Made by a program: the position numbers and the translations under genes
The notes under the pieces: generated by a model
Database searches by the model: none
Told to the model about the DNA's origin: nothing
The model's input: the letters and a program-made list of their open reading frames with translations, nothing else
Shown: positions 1-9,081 of the stretch, in pieces
How the letters are laid out: each line of letters begins with the position of its first letter
Position numbering within the stretch: position 1 is the stretch's first letter
Source: Candidatus Electrothrix scaldis
GTDB taxonomy: Bacteria > Desulfobacterota > Desulfobulbia > Desulfobulbales > Desulfobulbaceae
Length of the DNA: 64,000 nucleotides
Assembly: GCA_033584155.1 (NCBI GenBank)
Contig: CP138355.1
Span: forward strand, 4,677,501-4,741,500
Direction of reading: 5' to 3'

Positions 1-3000
1 AGAATACCCCCGTCCCTGTTTGCCCTTTTCCTCCTGCTTGCCGCTGCCGCAGCCTGTGCCGGTGAACCACCCACCGCGCCCATGCTGCGCCTGGAAACCG
101 GCTTCCACACTGCCATGCTTAACCGGATTGCCACGGATGCTCAAGGCCGTTGGCTGGCTACAGCCTCGGATGACAAGACTCTGCGCCTCTGGGATATTCA
201 GGATGCCAAGCACCCCGGCCTGCTGCGCACCTTCCGCCTGCCCAGCGGGCCGGGTGATGAGGGCAAGCTCTATAGCGTGGCTATGGACCCGGCAGGGGAC
301 TGGCTGGCAACGAGTGGATGGAACAAACTCGGATATGACGGCTACGGGAATCACAACATCTTTATCCTTGACCGGGCCACCGGCCAGCTAAGGCAGCGCA
401 TTGAGGGGCTGGGTAATGTGATCAACCATCTCTGCGTGTCCCCGGACGGTCGCTGGCTGGCAGCGGTGTTGGGTGGCGGCGAGGGGCTACGGGTCTACGA
501 TACCGAGCAGGGCTTCCGCCAGGTTTTTGCTGACCGCGACTACGGCAGCAGAAGCTACGGCTGCGCCTTTAGCCCGGACAGCCGCAGCCTGGTCACCACC
601 TGCTATGACGGCAAGATTCGTCGTTATAGCTTGCAGGGAAGCAGCTTCCGCAAAGACCGGCAGATAAAAGCTCAAGGCGGCAAGCAGCCCTCTGCGGTTG
701 CCTTCCATCCATCCAGCGATCAGATTGCGGTCGGCTTTGATGACAGCACCGTAGTAGAAGTTGTGGATGCAAACAAGCTGACCCGGCTCTACGCCGCCGA
801 CACCAGCGGCATTGATAATGGCAACCTTGGTGCGGTGGCTTGGTCAACGGACGGAAGGTTTCTCTTTGCCGGGGGAACCTATGATGACGGCACCGGTAAT
901 AGTCCTGTCCTGCGCTGGGCAGACAAGGGCCAAGGTCAGCGCACAAGCTGGCAGGCAACGGATTCGACAGTGATGGACTTGAAACCATTGCCGGACGGCA
1001 GCCTGCTGGTGGGCACCGGCGGTCCGGCCCTGCTCGGCTATGACAGGCAGGGCAGCAAGCTCTTTGCCCTGCGGCCCACGATCCCGGATATGCGGGGCAA
1101 GCGGGGTGACAGCTTCCAGGTCAGTAGGGACGGCAGGCAGGTCAGCTTTGGTTTGAAGCTATGGGGCAAGGAACCGGTCTGCTTTGATCTGAATCAACGG
1201 CAGTTGCGTAAAGGACAATGCCAGGGCAGTCTGACTGCTCCGCGCACTGCGACGGAGGGCCTCAAGATAGAGAACTGGAACGGTAAGGACAATCCGACCC
1301 TCAACGGTGAAGCACTGGCCTTGAAGGAGGGCGAGATGTCCCGTAGTCTGGCCATTGCCCCGGACAAGCAGCACTTCCTTCTGGGCGCATCCTTCTTACT
1401 GCACTGCTTTGACCGCCAGGGCAGGGAAATCTGGCAGCAGCCCGTGCCGGGTGAAGCCTTTGGCGTGAATATCAGCGGAGACGGCAAGCTGGCCGTGGCC
1501 GCCTTTGGGGACGGTACCATCCGCTGGTACCGCCTCACGGACGGTGAACCCTTACTGGCCCTGTTTGTCACCAGGGACGCAAGCAATTGGGTAGCCTGGA
1601 CACCAAGCGGCTGGTATGCCAGCAGCCCAGGTGGGGACAGCCTGATTGGTTGGCAGGTCAATAACGGCAAAGACCGGCTGGCCGACTTCTTCCCGGCCAG
1701 TCAGTTCCGCCATCGGTTCTACCGCCCGGATGTGGTGGCTGCCGTGCTGGAGACCCTGGACGAAGGCAGGGCCGTGGCCCTGGCGGATGCAGTTTCAGGC
1801 CGAGCCTACAGGCAGGTTTCCGGCCCGGTCAGTTCCTTTCTGCCTCCTGTCATAGAGCTGCTTTCCCCCACAAACGGCAGCGGTTTCAGCAGCCCCACCT
1901 TGAACCTACGCTACCGGGTGAGCACCCAGAGCTCGCCCGTGGTTGCTGTGCAGGTGCGACTGGACGGCGGACTCAATCAGCGTTCCAAGGTACAACAGCG
2001 CAACAAGCCGGAAAAAGAGGAAAGCGTATTCCACCAGCGTTCCGAGGTGCGGCGGCGTAACGCGACGGAGTGGGAAGGGAGTGTGGATGTGACCCTGCCT
2101 GCCAGGGATACGCGCCTTAGTCTGATTGCCGAGAATGCAGATGGAGCCATGTCAGAACCTGCTGTCATTAACCTGCTTTGGCAGGGCAACAAGGATGCGG
2201 GCAGGCCGGTCCTCTACCTACTGGCTGTGGGCGTGGACGACTATGATGCGCCGGAAATCAACTTTGTGGTGGATAAAAAAGGCAAGAGGACGGACAGGAA
2301 GTACCTCAACTATGCTGCTGCCGATGCACAGGCCTTTGCCAAGCTGATGATGCAGCAGGCTGGACCGGGCAAACTCTACCGCGAGATCAGGCACCGTGTG
2401 CGTACCAATGCACAGGCAGACCGCACAACAGTGCTGGAAGGGCTGGAGTGGATTGAACGGGAGACCACAGCCAATGACGTGGCGATGGTCTTTCTCGCCG
2501 GGCATGGCAAGCTGGACACCAAGGAAGACTACTATTTCCTGCCCAGAGACTTCAAGCCTTGGGGTTACCGCAGCAGCGCGGTGTCCTACTATGACATCAA
2601 CAGTGCTGTGTCCAATATTAAGGGCAAGGCCCTGTTCCTGATTGATACCTGCTATTCCGGCCGGGCAGCAGGGATGCGCAGCCCTGCCGATATGCACGGC
2701 AACGGGGAGGTGGATATGACCGGAATCATCAATGACCTGAGCGCGGCAGAGAACGGGGTGATTGTCCTCTCCGCGACCTCCGGCCATCAGCAAGCAGAGG
2801 AGCGGGACGAGTGGAAGCACGGCGTCTTTACCCAGGCTCTGCTGGAAGCCCTGCGCGGCAATGCCAACTATAATACAGACAGGGCACTCACTGTATCCGA
2901 GATCAGAACCTATATCTCCCAGCGAGTAAAGACCCTGACCAACAGCCGCCAGACCCCAGCCGTGGTCATCCCTAAGAACGTGTCAGACTTCCCGGTCTTT

Positions 3001-3012
3001 GCTCTACCGTGA
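1..3012 (+). CDS. WD40-repeat protein with C-terminal caspase-like (peptidase C14) domain, 5' end cut
   Basis: The frame is open from base 1 and encodes a hydrophobic stretch (FALFLLLAAAAACAG) ahead of the first ATG at 82, so the real start lies outside the window and the protein is exported, as a lipoprotein or by a Sec signal. Counted from the Met at 82 there are 976 residues. About residues 1-560 contain repeated WD40-like blades (LRLWDIQ, SPDGRWLA, SPDSRSL). Residues ~700-970 are a caspase-like domain: catalytic His808 in AGHG and Cys857 in DTCYSG. Between them (~620-660) is a small internal duplication of a QRSxVxxRN motif. Family knowledge: bacterial metacaspase-like proteases with WD40 sensors are linked to proteolytic signalling or cell death; the substrate is unknown. 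It appears to be transcribed alone; the next gene is convergent. The domain call is firm, the role is inferred. Confidence 0.88.
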   Translation, partial: RIPPSLFALFLLLAAAAACAGEPPTAPMLRLETGFHTAMLNRIATDAQGRWLATASDDKTLRLWDIQDAKHPGLLRTFRLPSGPGDEGKLYSVAMDPAGDWLATSGWNKLGYDGYGNHNIFILDRATGQLRQRIEGLGNVINHLCVSPDGRWLAAVLGGGEGLRVYDTEQGFRQVFADRDYGSRSYGCAFSPDSRSLVTTCYDGKIRRYSLQGSSFRKDRQIKAQGGKQPSAVAFHPSSDQIAVGFDDSTVVEVVDANKLTRLYAADTSGIDNGNLGAVAWSTDGRFLFAGGTYDDGTGNSPVLRWADKGQGQRTSWQATDSTVMDLKPLPDGSLLVGTGGPALLGYDRQGSKLFALRPTIPDMRGKRGDSFQVSRDGRQVSFGLKLWGKEPVCFDLNQRQLRKGQCQGSLTAPRTATEGLKIENWNGKDNPTLNGEALALKEGEMSRSLAIAPDKQHFLLGASFLLHCFDRQGREIWQQPVPGEAFGVNISGDGKLAVAAFGDGTIRWYRLTDGEPLLALFVTRDASNWVAWTPSGWYASSPGGDSLIGWQVNNGKDRLADFFPASQFRHRFYRPDVVAAVLETLDEGRAVALADAVSGRAYRQVSGPVSSFLPPVIELLSPTNGSGFSSPTLNLRYRVSTQSSPVVAVQVRLDGGLNQRSKVQQRNKPEKEESVFHQRSEVRRRNATEWEGSVDVTLPARDTRLSLIAENADGAMSEPAVINLLWQGNKDAGRPVLYLLAVGVDDYDAPEINFVVDKKGKRTDRKYLNYAAADAQAFAKLMMQQAGPGKLYREIRHRVRTNAQADRTTVLEGLEWIERETTANDVAMVFLAGHGKLDTKEDYYFLPRDFKPWGYRSSAVSYYDINSAVSNIKGKALFLIDTCYSGRAAGMRSPADMHGNGEVDMTGIINDLSAAENGVIVLSATSGHQQAEERDEWKHGVFTQALLEALRGNANYNTDRALTVSEIRTYISQRVKTLTNSRQTPAVVIPKNVSDFPVFALP

Positions 3013-3015
3013 TCT

Positions 3016-3150
3016 GTAGGGGCAAACCCATGTGTTTACCCTTTTATATCGGGTAGACACGCAGGTCTACCCCTACCCGGCCTGTGCCCTACCGTAGGGG
3101 ACGGGATGACGTACGAGGGATAGTAGGGGCACGGCGCGCCGTGCCCCTAC
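3016..3150. repeat. Cluster of three GTAGGGG-type palindromes
   Basis: The gap between two convergent genes is filled by short inverted repeats. At 3016-3042 GGGCAAAC faces GTTTACCC; at 3051-3072 GGGTAGAC and GTCTACCC flank a 6-nt loop; at 3123-3150 there is a perfect 28-nt palindrome starting GTAGGGGCACGGCG. The last one recurs, slightly damaged, at 57071-57098, and a related element is at 21120-21147. They look like REP/MITE-type dispersed palindromes. Placed between convergent genes they may also act as bidirectional transcription stops. Confidence 0.8.
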
Positions 3151-3153
3151 GCA

Positions 3154-3813
3154 TTATTGAGCAAGCCGCGCCGCCTGCTCATACAAATTCAATCGGGCTT
3201 GAAAGGCGGCCTTGCGCTCCGCATCAACCTTGTCCACGGCCAATCGCTGCTCCGCCACCGCATTGCTCGGCTGCCCCTCGGCAAAGAGGAGCCGGGCTAA
3301 TTGGTCATGATAATCCGGGTTATCCTGAGCAAGACTGACGGCTGTCCTGCCGTCCTCAACCGCCTGAGTCAGGGCTTTACGGATGCGGTAATAGCTTACC
3401 GCTCCATCATCCTGCGGCACAGCACTGCGCGGAGGATCGCGCAGATAAACACCCCGCTCCGTCGTGACATCCTGAGTCGTCCCGGCGCCTCGGTCGACAG
3501 TCTGCGGGCGGCCCTGCTGCTTTTCCTTGTACTTCACATCCGGCTGACTCCCGGCCAGCACCGCAATCACAATGATTGCACCAAAGGCGGCAAAGAAGAT
3601 GCCCGGTGCAGTGCTTTTAAGCAGGACACTGCTGCTGCCTCTGCTGATCTGCAATTCACCGCCCTGATCAGGGCTGCCGGTTCTGCTGCCTTCCTGCCCC
3701 AGAGGCGCGAGGAACAGGCGGTAGCCCCAGAAGATGCACAGCCCGCCCAGCAGAAGCACGGCCAGCCGGAAGATGAGCAGATAGATGATGCCGTAGCTGA
3801 TAATGGTTTCCAT
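3154..3813 (-). CDS. Small membrane protein with C-terminal helical tail, unknown function
   Basis: 219 residues. One or two hydrophobic helices lie at residues ~5-35 and another at ~69-89; a charged, Gln/Arg-rich linker follows and the C-terminal ~90 residues are Ala/Leu/Gln-rich helices that resemble TPR-like repeats (SLAQDNPDYHDQLARLLFAE, with AEQRLAVDKVDAERKA after it). A GGGAG ribosome site precedes the ATG at 3813. I do not recognise a family. It is divergent from the efflux operon and shares its upstream region, including the GTAAA boxes at 3915-3930, so co-regulation with that operon is plausible. Confidence 0.65.
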   Translation of the reverse strand: METIISYGIIYLLIFRLAVLLLGGLCIFWGYRLFLAPLGQEGSRTGSPDQGGELQISRGSSSVLLKSTAPGIFFAAFGAIIVIAVLAGSQPDVKYKEKQQGRPQTVDRGAGTTQDVTTERGVYLRDPPRSAVPQDDGAVSYYRIRKALTQAVEDGRTAVSLAQDNPDYHDQLARLLFAEGQPSNAVAEQRLAVDKVDAERKAAFQARLNLYEQAARLAQ

Positions 3814-3914
3814 AGGTTCTCCCTGTTCTTCTTAACAAAATATGAGCCAGAAAGATACCATCGCAGCGGACAAAAAACAACGCCTTTGCCCACAGGCCCA
3901 GGCCTCCAGTCGGT

Positions 3915-3930
3915 TTTACAATCCCTTTAC
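3915..3930. promoter_or_regulatory. Putative CpxR-like operator (GTAAA-N6-GTAAA, read on minus)
   Basis: On the plus strand TTTAC occurs at 3915-3919 and 3926-3930 with 6 nt between, i.e. GTAAA-N6-GTAAA on the minus strand; another TTTAC is at 3959-3963. The E. coli CpxR box is GTAAA-N5-GTAAA. The same N6 spacing occurs upstream of the CpxR-like regulator in this window (30280-30295). The site lies between the small membrane protein and the efflux operon. Inference from motif only. Confidence 0.4.
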
Positions 3931-4164
3931 AATTTTTCTCTCCGACCGACACGTTTCCTTTACATCCTTCAGCTAGAATGAAAAGCATAGGGAGCAGCCA
4001 TGATTATGCAGCATACAGCCCTCCCTGGAAAACATTACTTTCGAACATCGCTTTCCACCCCTTCTGCTGCCGTCTTCTCCTGTAAAAACCACCCTCCTTA
4101 TAGTAGGCAGGTGGCAGTTGGGGTGGAATTTTTAATAAACACGAACAACCTTGGCTCGGCAGCT

Positions 4165-5649
4165 ATGATAATCCATACCATCCAGAGAGAAAACCGCCGC
4201 CTCGCCCCTCTGCTCTGTTGCGGCCTGATGCTCCAGCTCCTCACAGCCTGTGCAGTGGTGGGACCGGAGTATCAAAAGCCCGACTTGCACCTGGCAGCGC
4301 AATGGAACTCCCCACTTCTCAAAGGATTACAGGCAGAGCAGGCTAATCCGCAACAGATGGCGGCATGGTGGGAGTTGCTGGAAGACGAGCAGCTTTCCTC
4401 CCTTATTGAGCGGGCTGTCCAAGGCAATCTTGACATGAGGACCGCCGCAGAACGGGTGGAGCAGGCTCGCCTCCAGCGGGATATTCAAACAACAGGCAAG
4501 CTGCCTTCTGTCGATGCTGGAGGGGCCGCATCCTGGCGCCGCAATGGCAATGATGGTTCCAGCGAGAGCTACAGCAGCAGCCTGGATGCAGGCTGGGAGG
4601 CAGACCTCTTTGGTAGTGTGCAACGCTCCATCGAGGCTGCCGATGCTGATTGGCAGGCAAGCCAAGAAGAGCGGCGGGACGTACTGGTTTCCCTGGTAGC
4701 AGAGGTTGCCCTGAATTATGTTGAAGTCCGCAGCACCCAGGTGCAGCTGGCCAATGTGCGCAAAAGCCTTGCCATGCAGCGCGAGACCCGCCAGCTGGTC
4801 CAATGGCAGTATGAAGCAGGCCTGGATGATGATCTGGCCATTCACCAGGCCCAGTATAACCTGGAAAGCTCAGAGGCCCAGATCCCGGCCCTGGAGACCT
4901 CCCTTGCAGAAGCTATGAATCGGCTGGCAGTGCTGCTCGGCCAATCCCCGGGGAGCCTCCATACAGAGCTCAAGGAAGCACGGGCCATTCCTGCCATCCC
5001 GGCCACAGTGGCTATTGGCGTACCCGCAGAGGTAATCCGCCGCCGCCCGGACATCCGTAAGGCAGAGAATCAACTCATTGCCCAGACTGCCCGGATCGGT
5101 GTGGCCACAGCAGAACTCTACCCGAAACTCCGCCTCAGCGGTGTTATCGGTATCAACGGCAGCTCTGTTGCCCGCTTTGCCGAGAACATCTTCAGTCCTG
5201 CTTTCTGGGTGCAACAGGCAGGGCTCAGCGCCTCCTGGAATATCTTTGATGCCGGGGCGATCCGTAAGAATATCCAGGTCAGAAGCTCACAACAGAAAGA
5301 GGCCCTGATCGCCTACGAGGCTGCTGTCCTGAGGGCAATGGAAGAGGTTGAAAATACCCTGATAGCCTATGTCAATGAACAGGGCAGACGGGATTCCCTG
5401 GAAAGAGCGGTTAAAGAGGCGGAGCAGGCAACTGAACTGGCGGAGAAGAAATACAAGGCAGGCCTGATTGACTTCAGCACAGTCCTGGAAACCCAGCGGA
5501 CCCTGCTTTCCTTTGACAAGCAATTAACAGGCAGTGAAGCGACAATGGCTGCAAATCTTATCCGCCTCTATAAGGCCTTGGGCGGAGGCTGGCCCTGCTG
5601 CCCGGAAGACACAGCAAATGCAACATCCTCTGAGGAAATTGATCAATGA
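4165..5649 (+). CDS. RND/MacAB-type efflux outer membrane factor, NodT family lipoprotein
   Basis: 494 residues from the ATG at 4165. That start gives a clean lipoprotein signal (LLCCGLMLQLLTAC) at the N-terminus. An in-frame ATG at 4000 has a better Shine-Dalgarno (AGGGAG) but would put 55 non-signal residues in front, so it is more likely a leader ORF or unused. The body holds two outer-membrane-efflux-protein repeats: long Ala/Glu-rich helices, the VGPEYQKP N-terminal motif, and PAEVIRRRPDIRKAE in the middle, all typical of NodT/TolC-like trimeric channels. It exports substrates across the outer membrane together with the adaptor and ABC transporter that follow. The stop overlaps the next start (ATGA). 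Confidence 0.9.
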   Translation: MIIHTIQRENRRLAPLLCCGLMLQLLTACAVVGPEYQKPDLHLAAQWNSPLLKGLQAEQANPQQMAAWWELLEDEQLSSLIERAVQGNLDMRTAAERVEQARLQRDIQTTGKLPSVDAGGAASWRRNGNDGSSESYSSSLDAGWEADLFGSVQRSIEAADADWQASQEERRDVLVSLVAEVALNYVEVRSTQVQLANVRKSLAMQRETRQLVQWQYEAGLDDDLAIHQAQYNLESSEAQIPALETSLAEAMNRLAVLLGQSPGSLHTELKEARAIPAIPATVAIGVPAEVIRRRPDIRKAENQLIAQTARIGVATAELYPKLRLSGVIGINGSSVARFAENIFSPAFWVQQAGLSASWNIFDAGAIRKNIQVRSSQQKEALIAYEAAVLRAMEEVENTLIAYVNEQGRRDSLERAVKEAEQATELAEKKYKAGLIDFSTVLETQRTLLSFDKQLTGSEATMAANLIRLYKALGGGWPCCPEDTANATSSEEIDQ

Positions 5650-6935
5650 AAACAAAAGATATTCAACAGCCGGATCTTGCTGCAACCCTGCACGCATCAC
5701 GTAAAAAGGGAGGAACCTGCCGCTTATGCCTGCTCGCCTTCCTGATTTGCTGCGTTGCCGGGGCCGTGTTCTCTTTCCGCCAGCAAGGGTCTGAAGGACC
5801 ACCGCAACAGATGGCCTTTAAAACCGAAGCAGTTACCATTGAGGATCTGATAGTCACAGTCACCGCCACCGGCACCCTGGAGCCCACTAATCAGGTGGAT
5901 GTGGGCAGTGAGCTGTCCGGCAAGGTTGAGGCGATCATGGTGGACTTTAACGATCAAGTCACAGAGGGGCAGCTCCTGGCCCGCCTGGATGTGTCCAAAC
6001 TCAAGGCCCAGGTCAAGCAGACCGAAGCCTCGTTACAGGCGGCCAAGGCAAAGGTCCTCCAGACCAAGGCCACTATTGACGAAACCCGAAGCAAGCTGCG
6101 CCAGCTGCAAAAGGTGCGGAAACTCAGTGGCGGTAAGATGCCCTCAAAAACAGATATGGATGCAGCCCAGGCCGCCTATGCCCGTGCCCAGGCCGATCTG
6201 GCCAGCGCCGAGGCCGGGGTTGCCCAGGTGCAGGCCAGCCTGCATATCACCCAGACAGACTTGGCCAAGGCTGAGATTATCTCGCCGGTCAACGGGGTTG
6301 TGCTGTCCAGAAACATCGAAAAAGGCCAGACCGTAGCTGCCTCCTTTGAGGCCCCGGTCCTCTTTGAGCTGGCTGAGGACCTGAGCAAGATGGAACTGCA
6401 TGTGGGTGTGGATGAGGCCGATATCGGACAGGTCCGGGAAGGACAGGAGGCCATGTTTACTGTTGATGCTTATCCTGAGCAGAAGTTCTCCGCCGAGATC
6501 AGTCAGGTCCGTCTTGCCCCAACCACCACGGACGGCGTGGTGACCTATGAAACCGTGCTCGTTGTTGATAATACAGAGCTGGTCCTGCGCCCCGGCATGA
6601 CCGCCACCGCAGAGATCGTAGTGCAGAAGGTGGAAAAGGCCCTGACCGTCGCCAATGCAGCCCTGCGATTCAAGCCTCCCTCAATGGAACAACAACGGAG
6701 CAAGCCCTCTCTCCTTTCCGCCATTCTCCCGCGACGACCAAGAAGAGGACGAAAGCAGCAGCCCCCCCTGCCCAAGGGTGATCGTCAGCATGTCTGGATA
6801 GAGAGCAAGCAGGGACCGCCCCGGCAGGTCGCCATCAAGACCGGCTTTACTGACGGCATTCGCACAGCTGTCCTTGAAGGGGAGATCCGGGAAGGCGAAC
6901 AGGTGATCACCGCAGCCATGAGTAACCGTGAGTAA
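5646..6935 (+). CDS. macA: MacA-type periplasmic adaptor (HlyD/RND membrane fusion protein)
   Basis: 429 residues. An N-terminal membrane anchor (residues ~27-46) is followed by a biotinyl-lipoyl half (TATGTLEPTNQVDVGSELSG), a helical hairpin (~125-205) rich in Ala/Gln/Lys, the second lipoyl half (AEIISPVNGVVLSRNIEKGQ) and beta-barrel domains. This order is the standard periplasmic adaptor fold, which bridges an inner-membrane ABC transporter and the outer membrane channel. A Pro/Arg/Gln-rich insert near residues 345-380 (RRPRRGRKQQPPLPKGD) is unusual. It overlaps the NodT gene by 4 nt and lies 32 nt before the ATPase gene, so the four genes form one operon. Confidence 0.9.
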   Translation: MKTKDIQQPDLAATLHASRKKGGTCRLCLLAFLICCVAGAVFSFRQQGSEGPPQQMAFKTEAVTIEDLIVTVTATGTLEPTNQVDVGSELSGKVEAIMVDFNDQVTEGQLLARLDVSKLKAQVKQTEASLQAAKAKVLQTKATIDETRSKLRQLQKVRKLSGGKMPSKTDMDAAQAAYARAQADLASAEAGVAQVQASLHITQTDLAKAEIISPVNGVVLSRNIEKGQTVAASFEAPVLFELAEDLSKMELHVGVDEADIGQVREGQEAMFTVDAYPEQKFSAEISQVRLAPTTTDGVVTYETVLVVDNTELVLRPGMTATAEIVVQKVEKALTVANAALRFKPPSMEQQRSKPSLLSAILPRRPRRGRKQQPPLPKGDRQHVWIESKQGPPRQVAIKTGFTDGIRTAVLEGEIREGEQVITAAMSNRE

Positions 6936-6967
6936 CTGTGAGTAACCATGTGTAAGGGGAAAAAAGA

Positions 6968-7684
6968 ATGAGCAAGGATACCCAAGAGCGCAGCGCGCTT
7001 ATCAGCCTGCGAGACATCACCAAGGCCTATGGCATCGGGCAGGCCCGAACCTATGCCCTGCACGGCGTGGACCTGGATATCGAGCGCGGTGACTTTGTCT
7101 CTATCATGGGACCCAGTGGCTCTGGTAAGTCCACCTGCATGAATATCCTGGGCTGCCTGGACACCCCGACCTCGGGTCACTACCGTTTTGATGGGGTAGA
7201 GGTCAGCGACCTGACCCGTAAACAACGAGCCATGCTCCGTCGCTTCTATCTGGGCTTTGTCTTTCAGGGCTTTAACCTCCTGAACCGGACCTCTGCCCTG
7301 GAAAATGTAGAACTGCCCCTGATGTACCGGGGTACTCCGGGCCGGAAAAGGCGAGAGATGGCCCGCGAAGCCCTGCGGGTTGTGGGCCTGGAAGGCAGGG
7401 AGGCCCATACTCCGGGCGAGCTTTCCGGTGGTCAGCAGCAGCGAGTCGCCATTGCCCGGGCCATTGTCACTAATCCCTCGGTCCTTTTTGCCGACGAACC
7501 CACAGGTAACCTGGACACCTCACGCAGCCACGAAATCATGGAGCTCTTGGTCGGGCTGAACCAGGAAAAAGGCATCACCATTGTTATGGTTACCCATGAA
7601 CCGGAAATGGCGGAATATACCAAACGCATTGTCCGCTTTGTTGATGGACAGGTGGCCACAGAGCCTTCTGAGGAGGAAGTATGA
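6968..7684 (+). CDS. MacB-type ABC transporter ATP-binding protein
   Basis: 238 residues, the usual length for a stand-alone LolD/MacB-type ATPase. Walker A GPSGSGKST starts at residue 48, the ABC signature is LSGGQQQR, Walker B is VLFADEPTGNLD, and the switch His is in VTHEP. The sequence GLGFVFQGFNLL-like Q-loop (YLGFVFQGFNLLNRTSALEN) is typical of the MacB/LolD branch. It powers the permease encoded next, which it overlaps (ATGA). In E. coli MacB the two domains are fused; here they are separate genes. Shine-Dalgarno AAGGGGA lies upstream of 6968. Confidence 0.94.
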   Translation: MSKDTQERSALISLRDITKAYGIGQARTYALHGVDLDIERGDFVSIMGPSGSGKSTCMNILGCLDTPTSGHYRFDGVEVSDLTRKQRAMLRRFYLGFVFQGFNLLNRTSALENVELPLMYRGTPGRKRREMAREALRVVGLEGREAHTPGELSGGQQQRVAIARAIVTNPSVLFADEPTGNLDTSRSHEIMELLVGLNQEKGITIVMVTHEPEMAEYTKRIVRFVDGQVATEPSEEEV

Positions 7685-8889
7685 TGTTCCTGAAAATGAT
7701 CCTGCTGGCCCTGCGCGATATCCGGCGCAATGTCATGCGCTCCGTCCTGACCGTGCTCGGTATTATCATCGGTGTGGCCGCCGTCATCACCCTGGTAACC
7801 CTCGGAAATGGCAGTACCGCCCAGGTCACGAACCAGATTGCGGCAATGGGAACCAATGTCCTGATGATTGTTCCGGGCCAGCATCGGGGCCCTAGCAGTT
7901 CCGCAGCCCCCAGCTTCACCCTCCGCGATGTGGAGGCCATCCGCCGGGAGATCCCCAGCCTGAACGGAGTCGCCCCGGTGACCTCAGCCAGTGCAACGGC
8001 TGTGGTGGGCAATAAAAACTGGTCCACCAGCATAACCGGCAGTTCCAATGATTTCTTTACCGTGCGCAACTGGACCATCTCCAATGGCAGGATCTTTGAA
8101 GATACAGAGCAGCATGCTGGCCGGGCCGTCTGTGTGATTGGCCAGACCGTATATAGCAACCTCTTTACGGCCGGTGATGACCCCATTGGTCGTAGTATCC
8201 GGGTGGGCAAGGTCTCCTGCCGGGTGGTTGGTCAACTCCAGAGTAAGGGACAGTCTACGATGGGACGGGATCAGGACGACCTGATCATCATGCCCCTGCC
8301 CGCAGTGCAGCGCAGGTTCACCGGCAACCGGGATGTCTCCTCAATCCAGCTTTCGGTGATGGACGGGGTGTCAACGGAAAAGATTGCCGACGACCTGCGT
8401 TCCTTGCTGCGCAAACGCCGCCATCTGTCGGAAAATGAAGAGGATAATTTCAGCATCAGGGACACCAAGGAGCTGGCTGCCATGCTTACTGGCACCACCA
8501 AGACCATGACCACCCTGCTCAGTGCAGTGGCTGCGGTCAGCCTGTTGGTGGGTGGGATCGGCATCATGAATATCATGCTGGTCTCGGTCACCGAGCGCAC
8601 CAGGGAGATCGGTATCCGCCTGGCCATTGGTGCCTTTGAACACGAAGTCCTGCTCCAGTTCCTGATTGAATCAGTGGTTCTCTCTTCCTTTGGCGGGATC
8701 TTCGGCATTATCCTGGCCCTGAGCATGTCTTTCGGTCTCACCCATATGATGAACATCCCTTTTATCCCGGATCTGAAGATTATCGGCATCGCCTTTCTCT
8801 TCTCGGCGGCGGTTGGTGTGGTGTTCGGGTATTTTCCAGCTTTGAAGGCGGCGCGACTTGATCCTATTGATGCGTTAAGGCATGAGTAA
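7681..8889 (+). CDS. MacB-type ABC transporter permease (MacB_PCD + FtsX domains)
   Basis: 402 residues. One transmembrane helix near residues 17-42 (SVLTVLGIIIGVAAVITLV) is followed by a ~220-residue periplasmic core domain and three C-terminal helices of the FtsX fold, with the conserved stretch SLLVGGIGIMNIMLVSVTER followed by TREIGIRLAIGA. This is the mechanotransmission permease of tripartite MacAB-TolC-like pumps that export macrolides, peptides or lipid-like molecules; the substrate cannot be told from sequence. Last gene of the efflux operon; no clear terminator follows. Confidence 0.93.
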   Translation: MMFLKMILLALRDIRRNVMRSVLTVLGIIIGVAAVITLVTLGNGSTAQVTNQIAAMGTNVLMIVPGQHRGPSSSAAPSFTLRDVEAIRREIPSLNGVAPVTSASATAVVGNKNWSTSITGSSNDFFTVRNWTISNGRIFEDTEQHAGRAVCVIGQTVYSNLFTAGDDPIGRSIRVGKVSCRVVGQLQSKGQSTMGRDQDDLIIMPLPAVQRRFTGNRDVSSIQLSVMDGVSTEKIADDLRSLLRKRRHLSENEEDNFSIRDTKELAAMLTGTTKTMTTLLSAVAAVSLLVGGIGIMNIMLVSVTERTREIGIRLAIGAFEHEVLLQFLIESVVLSSFGGIFGIILALSMSFGLTHMMNIPFIPDLKIIGIAFLFSAAVGVVFGYFPALKAARLDPIDALRHE

Positions 8890-9081
8890 AACCTGCTTTA
8901 TTTACGTTATTTCCCCTTGACATCCTCCCTCCGTAATGTTTGTGTCATTCTATAATGAACAAACCATGACGGCAGCAATATCTCTATAAAAGGGGGCAGT
9001 GCATGGAAGTCATTGCCTGCTCATTTCTGTCCCTTTTTCCAGATAATTTCTGTCATAATTCAAGGGAAGCGAGCAAGGTAT

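Noticed and set aside
4000-4164. N-terminal extension of the NodT-type protein from the ATG at 4000
   Set aside because: It has a good ribosome site but would bury the lipoprotein signal 55 residues inside; kept only as a possible leader ORF.
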